DNA from: Adlercreutzia muris
Lineage (GTDB): Bacteria; Actinomycetota; Coriobacteriia; Coriobacteriales; Eggerthellaceae
NCBI RefSeq assembly: GCF_008831045.1
Contig: NZ_WAJS01000010.1
Span: 25,185-89,184 of the forward strand
Reading direction: 5' to 3'
DNA length: 64,000 nt
Shown: in pieces, positions 21,182-28,405 of the stretch
Layout of the letters: every line of letters begins with the position of its first letter
How positions within the stretch are numbered: the stretch's first letter is position 1
The notes under the pieces: model-generated
Seen by the model: the letters and a program-made list of their open reading frames with translations, nothing else
Told to the model about the DNA's origin: nothing
The model's database searches: none
Translations under genes and position numbers: made by a program

Positions 21182-21274
21182 GGGCAGTCCCTCCTACCTG
21201 GTCGTGTTGCAAAACGCGGAAAACTTGCCAAGCCAATGACCTGGTGAAATAAGAAGAAACCGCAGATAAAATAA

Positions 21275-22006
21275 CTAGTTTGGAAGTGGCAAGATTTCGG
21301 AGTTTTTCAACGGGCGCCCAGCATGCTCGATGATGCGATCGGCCAATATGTCCAGGGCGTCTATCACGGGCAGGCCCGCCGCCTCGCCGCGACCTCTAAA
21401 GGCCAGCGATAGCTCGGTGCAACCGAGCACCACCCCGTCGCAGCCCATGGCGCAAAAGGGGGCAGCCAGCCCGTCCAGGGCGGTCGGGTCAACGGGCAGT
21501 CCCGCCTTCACCTGGTCGAAGATGATCGAGCTTACGGCCCGCTGTCCCGCGCGATCGGGGTAGTGGGCCGCCACGCCCGCCTCGGCGCCCGCCCGGCCGT
21601 ATACGTCGGAAAGCACGGTGCCGGCTGTGGCCAGCACACCTACCCGGCGCAGACCCATCGCGGCCGTTGCTGCCATGGTCTCGCGCACCATGTGGATGAG
21701 GGGAACGGAAAGGGCGCTCTGCACCTCGTCGAAGAACGAATGGGCCGTGTTGCAGGGCAGTGCCAGAAGATCGCATCCGCAGGCGGCCAGCAACTGTCCG
21801 TCCTCGACGAGCGCCGCCACCGGGGAGCGAGAGCTCGCGCCGGTGAGGAATGCCGTGCGATCGGGAATGGCCGTGTCGTTGAAGGCGAGGGTGCGCACGT
21901 GGTCCTGGTCGCAGCGGGCGTCGGTGCGCTCCACGAGCCGTCGCAGGAAGTGGGCCGTGGCCCCCGGGCCCACGCCGCCGAGCACGCCCACCAAATGGGC
22001 GGTCAC
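21275..22006 (-). CDS. Aspartate/glutamate racemase family protein, probable aspartate racemase
   Basis: Cofactor-independent amino-acid racemase, 243 residues, expected to interconvert L- and D-aspartate. The family start GVLGGVGPGATA and the two catalytic cysteines, C85 in LPCNTAH and C196 in LGCTELS, are present. It starts with GTG and overlaps the ATP-grasp gene by four bases (GTGA), so the two are translationally coupled. The 93-base AT-richer gap to asnB could hold an extra promoter. The Asp/Glu choice cannot be proved by eye, but the GG-GPGATA form is that of aspartate-type rather than MurI racemases. Confidence 0.85.
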   Translation of the reverse strand: MTAHLVGVLGGVGPGATAHFLRRLVERTDARCDQDHVRTLAFNDTAIPDRTAFLTGASSRSPVAALVEDGQLLAACGCDLLALPCNTAHSFFDEVQSALSVPLIHMVRETMAATAAMGLRRVGVLATAGTVLSDVYGRAGAEAGVAAHYPDRAGQRAVSSIIFDQVKAGLPVDPTALDGLAAPFCAMGCDGVVLGCTELSLAFRGRGEAAGLPVIDALDILADRIIEHAGRPLKNSEILPLPN

Positions 22007-23436
22007 AGGATCGCTCCCGCCCAGCAGTCATCGGTCCCCTTGAATGCGGCGGACGCAGGCGCGCCGTCGGCGGAGGGCGCGGAGGCCTCCTGCCCGCAGT
22101 CGGGGCTCCCATCAGGCGCAGGCCCGTGCCCAGCACGGGCCGGGTGCGGGGTTACCCCGCACCCGAAAGAGACTTCCCCGCGCATTTCCCGGGCCCGTTT
22201 GGCGGCCAAGGCCGCTCGACAGGTGCGCCATTGGCGGGCAGCGAACACGAGGGGGTAGAGTCGTCGCCGCAGACTGCGCTCGGCCTCATAGTCCAAAGGG
22301 TCGGCATCGCGGCCCAAGGCGTACAGGCCGCGCACCTCGCGCCTAAGGTCGTCGTCTCGGATGTAGTCCATTAGGATGGCCTTCGGCACCACGGTGTACA
22401 GCGAGTCGGTGGTGCGGGCTACGGTGAGCCCGGCCGGAAGCCCGCGGCCCTCCACGAGGTCGTCCACGAGCCAGCGGGCCACGTTGTAGCCGGCGGCCGT
22501 CACATAGTAGTTGCTGCGGCCGAGCCGCGTGTTGATCTCGAAGAACACGTGGCTGCCGTCGCGCGGATCCACCTTGATGTCAAAGTTCGCGAAGCCGGTG
22601 TAGCCCACGGCCTCCAAAAGCCGCGTCGCCTCGGCCACGACGGTCTCGTCCACCCGGCTCACAATGGCCAGCGGGTTGCCCACCCCCATGGGCCGCATGT
22701 CTTCCAGAAGCGTCTGGCCGAAGGCGGCGAAGCGCACTTTTCCCGTCTGATCGGAATAGGTGGTCAAGATGCGCATGTGGGTGTCGTCGCCGGGAATGGT
22801 CTCCTGAATGAGAAACGATCCGTCGTAGCGGCTTTTCTGCACGGCGCCGAGCACGCGGGCGAGTTCGGCGCCGTCGCGGGGGAAGAACACCTTCTCCTTG
22901 CCGGGAAAGTCGGCATAGTGGTAGGCCGCCGAGGAGGCGGGCTTGGCCACGACGGGGAAGGGGAAGGGGAGCTTCAGCGCGGCGGGGTCGGCATCGGGGT
23001 CGCCTACGTCGAAGATAACGGTGCGCGGGGTGGGCACGCCGACTTCGGCGCACAGGGCGTAGAAACGCTCCTTGTCGGTGAGGCGGTTTAGGAGATCCTC
23101 GCCGATGTAGGGGATGATGAAGGCGTCTTCGAGCTGGGCGCGCATCTCCACGATGGTGCGCACGTACCAGTCGCCGCAGCCGAGCAACAGCAGGGGGCGG
23201 TGGTCGAAGCACTCGGCCACATCGGCCAGGGTGGACAGCAGCACCTCGCGGCGCTCCAGATGCGGTACCACCCGGTTCACGAGGATGGAGGAGTCGCCGC
23301 ACATATGGCAGTCGGCCTGGGACAGCACGAGGGACACGATGCCGTAGGCCTCATGGAAAGCCCGCGCCAGGCTGTAGGCACCGATGTCGCCCCCGAGTAT
23401 GACGGGTAGCACGTCCGGGGCGTCGGTTCTCTCCAT
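22003..23436 (-). CDS. ATP-grasp ligase resembling D-aspartate ligase (Asl family)
   Basis: ATP-grasp carboxylate-amine ligase, 477 residues. Motifs: N-terminal PVILGGDIGAYSLARAFHEAYG, LLGCGDWYV, VVAKP (162-166), QETIPGDD (211-218), NFDIKVDPRDG (284-294) and the Mg-binding FEINTRLGRSN (299-309). From memory this matches the layout of enterococcal D-Asp ligase Aslfm, which activates the beta-carboxyl of D-Asp and joins it to the third residue of the stem peptide; an alignment is needed. ATG 23436 has AGGAGA eight bases upstream. The last 50 or so residues form a low-complexity tail encoded by palindromic DNA. It overlaps the racemase gene. Confidence 0.75.
   Translation of the reverse strand: MERTDAPDVLPVILGGDIGAYSLARAFHEAYGIVSLVLSQADCHMCGDSSILVNRVVPHLERREVLLSTLADVAECFDHRPLLLLGCGDWYVRTIVEMRAQLEDAFIIPYIGEDLLNRLTDKERFYALCAEVGVPTPRTVIFDVGDPDADPAALKLPFPFPVVAKPASSAAYHYADFPGKEKVFFPRDGAELARVLGAVQKSRYDGSFLIQETIPGDDTHMRILTTYSDQTGKVRFAAFGQTLLEDMRPMGVGNPLAIVSRVDETVVAEATRLLEAVGYTGFANFDIKVDPRDGSHVFFEINTRLGRSNYYVTAAGYNVARWLVDDLVEGRGLPAGLTVARTTDSLYTVVPKAILMDYIRDDDLRREVRGLYALGRDADPLDYEAERSLRRRLYPLVFAARQWRTCRAALAAKRAREMRGEVSFGCGVTPHPARAGHGPAPDGSPDCGQEASAPSADGAPASAAFKGTDDCWAGAIL
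22081..22165. repeat. Cluster of perfect palindromes inside the 3' end of the ligase gene
   Basis: Three adjacent palindromes: GGAGGCCTCC at 22081-22090; GCCCGTGC / GCACGGGC at 22122-22140; and 11-base arms CGGGTGCGGGG / CCCCGCACCCG at 22141-22165. They encode the low-complexity C-terminal tail and look like REP-type insertions. Confidence 0.6.
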
Positions 23437-23591
23437 AGGTCTCATCTCCTGCATCGGCGAGGGTTTCGGTACAGGAAAGATGATAGAAAAAGCCCTCATT
23501 ACGCATCCCATAGCAAATGCTGAAGAAAGCGTAAGGAGGGCGAAACTTTTCCTTACGAAGGGAACGGTCGTCGACGAATTCCTCGCGTGCA

Positions 23592-23709
23592 GGGTCGGGG
23601 CGGCCGGTGTTTCGACCGAGCGAGTTCCGCAGCGACCGGGAGTGCCCGGTGGGCACTCCCGCAAAGCGAGGACTGTCTGAGCGAATCGGAATACCGGGCG
23701 CCCCGACCC
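23592..23709 (+). repeat. Palindromic structured element, copy 1
   Basis: Outer arms 23592-23612 and 23689-23709 pair over about 21 bases with four mismatches. Inside lie TTCCGCAGCGAC (23625-23636), an apical hairpin GGGAGTGCCC/GGGCACTCCC (23638-23660), AAGCGAGGACTG (23664-23675) and GAGCG (23679-23683). The three short blocks recur in copy 2, while arm and apex sequences differ. It lies between the aminotransferase stop and the ligase gene. Confidence 0.7.
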
Positions 23710-23720
23710 GAAGGGGTAGC

Positions 23721-25010
23721 CTACGCTGCGACCAGCCGCTCCAGCGCGGCTAGCTTCACGCAACAGCAGAACACGTCCATGGCGGCGTCCAGCTCCTCGA
23801 GGGGCGGCAGCGACGGCGCGATGCGGATGTTGGAATCGGCCGGGTCGTCGCCGTAGGGCCAGGTGGCGCCCGCGCCGGTCATGGTCACGCCGGCCTCCTT
23901 CGCCAGGGCCACGATGCGGCGGGCGGTGCCCTCGGGCCCCTCGAAGCTCACGAAGTAACCGCCCCGGGGGTTCGTCCACGTGGCAATGCCGGCCTCGCCC
24001 AGCTCCTCGTCCAGACGGCGGCACACCAGGTCGAACTTCGGCGCCATGAGCTCGCCGTGGCGCGCCATGTGGGCGGCAAGGCCCGCGCCCTCGTCCAGGA
24101 ACCGGGCATGGCGCAGCTGGTTCAGCTTGTCGTGGCCGATGGCCTGGGCGCTCATGTGGCGCTTGATCTCCGCTACGTTGGCGGGACTCGCCGCCACGGC
24201 CGCCACGCCGGCCCCGGGGAAGGTGATCTTGGAAGTGGAACCGAACTTCAGGTAGCGGTCGGGGTTGCCCGCCTCGCGGCAGGCCGTGGCGATGTCGAGC
24301 ACGGTATCCTGCTCGGCCGCATCGGCGGAGAAGTGGTGCACGGCGTAGGCGTTGTCCCAGAAGATGCGGAAGTCAGGCGCGGCGGCGTCCATGGCCGCCA
24401 GGCGGCGCACCACGTCATCGGAGTAGGTGACGCCCGTGGGGTTCGAGTACTTCGGCACGCACCAGATGCCCTTCACGGCTGCATCGGCGGCCACGAGGCG
24501 CTCCACCTCGTCCATGTCCGGGCCGTGCTCGTCCATGGGCACGGGAATCATCTCGATGCCCAGAGCCTCGCAGATGGCGAAGTGGCGGTCGTAGCCCGGC
24601 ACGGGGCACAGCCACCTCACTCGGGGCAGCCGGCTCCAGGGCCCGTTTCCCTGGGTGCCGAACAGCATGTATCGCACCATGGCGTCGTACATGGCCGTGA
24701 GGCTGGCGTTGCCCAGCACGATGACATTTTCGGGCTCATCGTCCAGCAGCGTCGCCATGAGCCGCTTCGCCTCGGGGATGCCGTCGAGCACTCCGTAGTT
24801 GCGGCAGTCGGTGCCGTCCTCGGCGGTAAGGTCGGCGGTTGCGTCCAGAGCGTCCAACAGGGGTAGCGACAGCTCCAGCTGCGCCGCCGACGGCTTGCCG
24901 CGGGCCATGTTCAGGGAAAGCCCCCGGGCGACCATCTCGTCGTAGCGGGCCCGCACGGCCGCGAGCTCGGTCTCCAATTCCGTCTTCGTCATGGCTGCGT
25001 AGCGCGGCAT
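23721..25010 (-). CDS. Aminotransferase class I/II, aspartate-aminotransferase-like
   Basis: PLP-dependent aminotransferase of 429 residues, resembling the AspT-type aspartate aminotransferases (Pfam Asp_aminotransf) found in Actinobacteria and Firmicutes. Visible: GLSLNMARGKP at the N-terminus, NASLTAMYDAM, CPVPGYDRHF, CVPKYSNPTGVTYSD with the substrate-contacting Asn, DNAYAVHHF, and the Schiff-base lysine in FGSTSKITFPGAG. It would make L-Asp from oxaloacetate and glutamate. ATG 25010 has AAAGGACGGA upstream; 12 more in-frame codons to 25046 look spurious. It is upstream of the ligase-racemase-asnB genes on the same strand and may supply their L-Asp. Confidence 0.82.
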   Translation of the reverse strand: MPRYAAMTKTELETELAAVRARYDEMVARGLSLNMARGKPSAAQLELSLPLLDALDATADLTAEDGTDCRNYGVLDGIPEAKRLMATLLDDEPENVIVLGNASLTAMYDAMVRYMLFGTQGNGPWSRLPRVRWLCPVPGYDRHFAICEALGIEMIPVPMDEHGPDMDEVERLVAADAAVKGIWCVPKYSNPTGVTYSDDVVRRLAAMDAAAPDFRIFWDNAYAVHHFSADAAEQDTVLDIATACREAGNPDRYLKFGSTSKITFPGAGVAAVAASPANVAEIKRHMSAQAIGHDKLNQLRHARFLDEGAGLAAHMARHGELMAPKFDLVCRRLDEELGEAGIATWTNPRGGYFVSFEGPEGTARRIVALAKEAGVTMTGAGATWPYGDDPADSNIRIAPSLPPLEELDAAMDVFCCCVKLAALERLVAA

Positions 25011-25078
25011 CTTCCGTCCTTTCGCCGTAAAACTGCTCGTCTGCATAAGATGATGGCCTTCACTCCATCGCGGTAAAG

Positions 25079-25084
25079 TATAAT
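25079..25084 (+). promoter_or_regulatory. -10 box for the proline symporter gene
   Basis: TATAAT at 25079-25084 on the plus strand; no strong -35 hexamer. The leader of about 215 bases to the symporter ATG would contain palindromic element copy 2. Confidence 0.5.
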
Positions 25085-25145
25085 CCCAACGGTAAGGTTA
25101 TCGGCACGGAATATGGCACTTCGCAAGAATGGCTGGCTATACGGT

Positions 25146-25257
25146 GTCGGTTTCGGCAGGGGGTCCGCGCGCAGATTCCGCAGCGACGAGAACAGTCCAG
25201 GGGGCGGTTCCCCGAAGCGAGGACTGCCCGAGCGCGGCGCCCCCTGCCGAAACCGAC
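25146..25257 (+). repeat. Palindromic structured element, copy 2
   Basis: Outer arms 25146-25163 and 25240-25257 are perfectly complementary over 18 bases and the stem continues through CCGCGC (25165-25170) and GCGCGG (25232-25237). Internal blocks TTCCGCAGCGAC (25176-25187), AAGCGAGGACTG (25215-25226) and GAGCG (25230-25234) are identical to copy 1, while the arms and the GGGG-CGGTT-CCCC apex are different. It lies in the 5' leader of the symporter gene. Confidence 0.75.
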
Positions 25258-25307
25258 CCCCGGGGAGTCCCAAGCGTGTTGAAAAGGTTCTCGCAGAAGG
25301 GGGAAAT

Positions 25308-26870
25308 ATGATCGAAAGCGACTTCTGGGTAGTTTTCGCCATGCTCATCTACTTCGTCGTCGTGGTCGTCATCGGCTTCGTCTACGCGCGGCGCTCCAAC
25401 TCGTCGAGTGAGGAGTACTTCCTCGGCGGGCGCGGGCTGGGCCCGTGGCTCACGGCCCTGTCGGCCGAGGCCTCGGACATGTCGGGGTGGCTGCTCATGG
25501 GCCTGCCCGGCGTGGCCTACTTCACCGGTGCGTCCGATGCCATGTGGACGGCCATCGGCCTGGTTATCGGCACGTACCTGAACTGGAAGTTCGTGGCCAA
25601 GCGCCTGCGCAAGTACTCCGAGAAAGCCGGTAACGCCATCACGGTGCCCGACTTCTTCAGCAACCGCTTCCACGACAAGAAGCACATCCTCATGACCATC
25701 GCCGCGGTCATCATCCTTTTGTTCTTCACCATCTACACGGCCTCGTGCTTCGTGACCGTGGGCAAGCTGTTCGCCACGCTGTTCGGCTGGGATTACGCGG
25801 CCATGATGGTCATCGGCGCCATCATCGTGTTTCTGTACACCTTCATGGGCGGGTATCTCTCGGTGTGCACCACCGATCTCGTGCAGGGCACCCTCATGTT
25901 CTGCGCGCTCGTGACCATCTTCGTCGGCAGCGTCACGGCGGCCGGCGGTGTGGAGAACACTGTGGCGTTCCTCCAGTCCATCCCCGGCTTCCTGTCGGCT
26001 ACCCAGATCGCCACCCCCGTGCTCGACGAGGGGGGCGCCCAGGTCATGATCGACGGGCTGCCGCAGTTCGGCGACGCCAACACCTACGGCATCATCACCA
26101 TCGTAAGCGGCCTGGCCTGGGGCCTCGGCTACTTCGGTATGCCCCAGGTGCTCATCCGCTTCATGTCCATCCGCCACTCCGACGAGATCAAGAAGTCCCG
26201 CCTCATCGCCATGATCTGGCTCGTGGTGTCCATGAGCGCCGCCGTGTGCATCGGCCTTATCGGCCGCGCGTATCTGCCCGACGCCTTCGCCACCCAGGCG
26301 GCGGCCGAGAGCGTGTTCATCGTGCTGGCCCAGATCCTCTTGCCGTCGTTCTTCTGCGGCCTGGTGGTCTCGGGCATCTTCGCGGCGGCCATGAGCTCGT
26401 CGTCCTCCTATCTGCTCATCTCGGGCAGCGCGGTGGCCACGAACATCTTCAAGGGCCTTATCAAGCGCGACGCCACCGACCGCCAGGTCATGATCGTGGC
26501 CCGCGTGACGCTCACCTGCATCCTCGTGCTCGGGTGCTTCTTGGCCATGGATCAGAACTCCTCCATCTTCAACATCGTGTCCTACGCCTGGGCCGGCTTC
26601 GGCGCCTCGTTCGGCCCGCTCATGTTGTGTTCGCTGTATTGGCGCCGCACCACGCTGCCCGGCGCCATCGCCGGCATGCTCACCGGTGCCGCCACGGTCA
26701 TCATCTGGAACAACTTCATCGCGCCTCTGGGCGGGTGGTTCGCCGTCTACGAGCTTTTGCCCGGCTTCGTGCTGGCGCTGCTGGTGATCATCGTGGTCTC
26801 CAAGCTCACGCCCGAGCCCAGCAAGGAGGTCACCGACGACTTCGACACCTACATGGAGCTGGATGTGTAG
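25308..26870 (+). CDS. putP: Sodium/proline symporter
   Basis: Sodium/solute symporter (SSF) of the PutP type, 520 residues with about 13 helices. Diagnostic segments: EYFLGGRGLGPWLTALSAEASDMSGWLLMGLPG near residues 30-63, the YTFMGGYLSVCTTDLVQG region, and FFCGLVVSGIFAAAMSSSSSYLLISGSA near 345-375, which includes sodium-site serines. I chose ATG 25308, which has GAAGGGGG upstream and gives the usual short N-terminus. Proline uptake fits an amino-acid-fermenting or osmotically challenged gut anaerobe. It is divergent from the aminotransferase gene and followed by a terminator. Confidence 0.93.
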   Translation: MIESDFWVVFAMLIYFVVVVVIGFVYARRSNSSSEEYFLGGRGLGPWLTALSAEASDMSGWLLMGLPGVAYFTGASDAMWTAIGLVIGTYLNWKFVAKRLRKYSEKAGNAITVPDFFSNRFHDKKHILMTIAAVIILLFFTIYTASCFVTVGKLFATLFGWDYAAMMVIGAIIVFLYTFMGGYLSVCTTDLVQGTLMFCALVTIFVGSVTAAGGVENTVAFLQSIPGFLSATQIATPVLDEGGAQVMIDGLPQFGDANTYGIITIVSGLAWGLGYFGMPQVLIRFMSIRHSDEIKKSRLIAMIWLVVSMSAAVCIGLIGRAYLPDAFATQAAAESVFIVLAQILLPSFFCGLVVSGIFAAAMSSSSSYLLISGSAVATNIFKGLIKRDATDRQVMIVARVTLTCILVLGCFLAMDQNSSIFNIVSYAWAGFGASFGPLMLCSLYWRRTTLPGAIAGMLTGAATVIIWNNFIAPLGGWFAVYELLPGFVLALLVIIVVSKLTPEPSKEVTDDFDTYMELDV

Positions 26871-26895
26871 CAGCGTATCCGCACCGCGCGTTATC

Positions 26896-26921
26896 GAGCC
26901 GCCTCCGGGCGGCTCCTTTTT
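26896..26921 (+). terminator. putP terminator
   Basis: GAGCCGCC / GGCGGCTC stem with a four-base loop and five Ts, 25 bases after the putP stop. Confidence 0.9.
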
Positions 26922-27026
26922 CGCGCCGTTCTCTCCAAACAGTTCCCCAACAAGCGACCGCGCGGCAGGACAGCGGGCGGTATCTGGGCTACCATAGGCC
27001 GGTAACCGACGAACAAAGGGGAGCTC

Positions 27027-28220
27027 ATGCTGAAAGCCGTTGAGATCAAGCCGGATGTGTTCTGGGTGGGCGGTGTGGATTGGAACGAGCGCAACTTCCA
27101 CGGCTATACCACCGAGCGCGGCAGCACCTACAATGCCTACCTCATCCTCGATGAGAAGATCACCCTCATCGACACCTGCAAGCGCCCCTTCGTGGGCGAG
27201 CTCATCGAGCGCATCGGCACCATCGTGGATCCGGCCAAGATAGACTACATCGTGTCGAACCACGTGGAGATGGACCACTCCGGCGGCCTGCCCGAGATGG
27301 CGGCCATCGCGCCGAACGCCACCATCGTCACCGGCGCCCCCAAGGGCGTGGCGGGGCTCACCGCCCATTATGGCGAGGGATTGAACCTCCTGGGCGTGAA
27401 GACCGGCGACACGCTGAACATCGGCAAGCGCACCCTCACCTTCGTGCAGACGCCTATGGTGCACTGGCCCGATTCCATGGTCACCTACGACGAGTACGAC
27501 CAGATCCTCTTCTCCAACGACTCCTTCGGCCAGCACTACGCCTCCTCGAAGCGCTTCGACGACGAGGTGGGCCTGCCCGAGGTGCTCGTTCAGGCCCAGA
27601 AGTACTATGCGAACATCGTGATGCCCTATGGGAAGAACGTGGAGGCGGCCCTGAAGGCCCTCGCCTCCCTCACCTTCGACATGATCGCGCCGGCCCACGG
27701 CATCATCTGGCGCAGCCACGTGCCCGAGATCTTGGCCATGTACCGGAAGTGGAGCAGCGGCGAGCCCGACGAGTATGCGCTCGTGGTGTACGACTCCATG
27801 TGGCACAGCACCGAGGCCATGGCCGTGGAGATCACCGAGGCCTTTGTGGAGATGGGCATCCCGGCGCGCTTGCTCGATCTGAAGGTGAACCACATCTCCG
27901 ACATCATGGCCGAGGTGCTGATTGCCCGCTACATCGCCGTGGGCTCACCCACCCTGAACAAGACCATGATGCCCACGGTGTCGGCCTTTCTCTGCTACAT
28001 GCGGGGCCTTGCGCCTGCGGGCCGGGTGGGCCTGCCCTTCGGCAGCTACGGTTGGGCGCCTATGGGTCCCAATGAGGTGTACCAGCAGCTGGAAAGCTGC
28101 AAGTTCACTCTGCCCGAGGCCCCCTTCACCCATCAATGGGTGGAAGACGGGGAGGGCTTGAACCACCTCCATGACGCCGTGGTCGACTTCGTCTCCCTGT
28201 TCCACGACAAGGTGCAGTAA
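27027..28220 (+). CDS. Flavodiiron protein (FprA family)
   Basis: A-type flavoprotein, 397 residues, that reduces O2 or NO in anaerobes. The N-terminal metallo-beta-lactamase-like domain has the diiron motif NHVEMDHSG (H-x-E-x-D-H, near residue 80) and the further metal ligand in PMVHWPD; a C-terminal flavodoxin domain begins near residue 253 (ALVVYDSMWHSTEAMA). No rubredoxin or flavin-reductase domain is fused, so it needs an external donor such as rubredoxin. AAAGGGGAG precedes the ATG. Probably monocistronic, between a terminator upstream and a bidirectional one downstream. Confidence 0.93.
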   Translation: MLKAVEIKPDVFWVGGVDWNERNFHGYTTERGSTYNAYLILDEKITLIDTCKRPFVGELIERIGTIVDPAKIDYIVSNHVEMDHSGGLPEMAAIAPNATIVTGAPKGVAGLTAHYGEGLNLLGVKTGDTLNIGKRTLTFVQTPMVHWPDSMVTYDEYDQILFSNDSFGQHYASSKRFDDEVGLPEVLVQAQKYYANIVMPYGKNVEAALKALASLTFDMIAPAHGIIWRSHVPEILAMYRKWSSGEPDEYALVVYDSMWHSTEAMAVEITEAFVEMGIPARLLDLKVNHISDIMAEVLIARYIAVGSPTLNKTMMPTVSAFLCYMRGLAPAGRVGLPFGSYGWAPMGPNEVYQQLESCKFTLPEAPFTHQWVEDGEGLNHLHDAVVDFVSLFHDKVQ

Positions 28221-28279
28221 GAAAATAGGGATCGGCTCTTTCTGCGAGCTTGGGCGGGAGCGGCAGCCGTGCGGCGGGT

Positions 28280-28313
28280 AAAAAAAGGAACTCCCGGTGT
28301 GGGGAGTTCCTTT
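28280..28313. terminator. Bidirectional terminator between the flavodiiron and flavin reductase genes
   Basis: Perfect 12-base stem AAAGGAACTCCC (28284-28295) / GGGAGTTCCTTT (28302-28313). On the minus strand it is followed by seven Ts (28286-28280), so it mainly stops the flavin reductase transcript. A second hairpin, CTCGGGGAGCC / GGCTCCCGAG at 28341-28387, lies closer to that gene. Confidence 0.85.
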
Positions 28314-28405
28314 CAGGTAGGCTCTTGCGGTGCCGTAAAACTCGGGGAGCCAGCGAGCGGGGAGGGGAGGGGATGCCGGCTCCCGAGCAGATCGGAATGG
28401 ACTGC

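Noticed and set aside
23437..24024. N-terminal extension of the D-Asp-ligase-like gene
   Set aside because: The in-frame extension up to 24024 runs through the palindromic element and into the aminotransferase gene; ATG 23436 has a proper Shine-Dalgarno.
23592..25257. CRISPR repeats or insertion-sequence ends
   Set aside because: Only two copies, 1.5 kb apart, no regular spacers, no transposase gene and no target duplication visible.
25091..25307. Known riboswitch class in the putP leader
   Set aside because: The structure is dominated by one long palindrome and does not match any riboswitch consensus I know.
25137..27893. 918-codon antisense frame over putP and the flavodiiron gene
   Set aside because: Shadow of two clear genes; also runs through the palindromic element, which would not be expected in a real gene.
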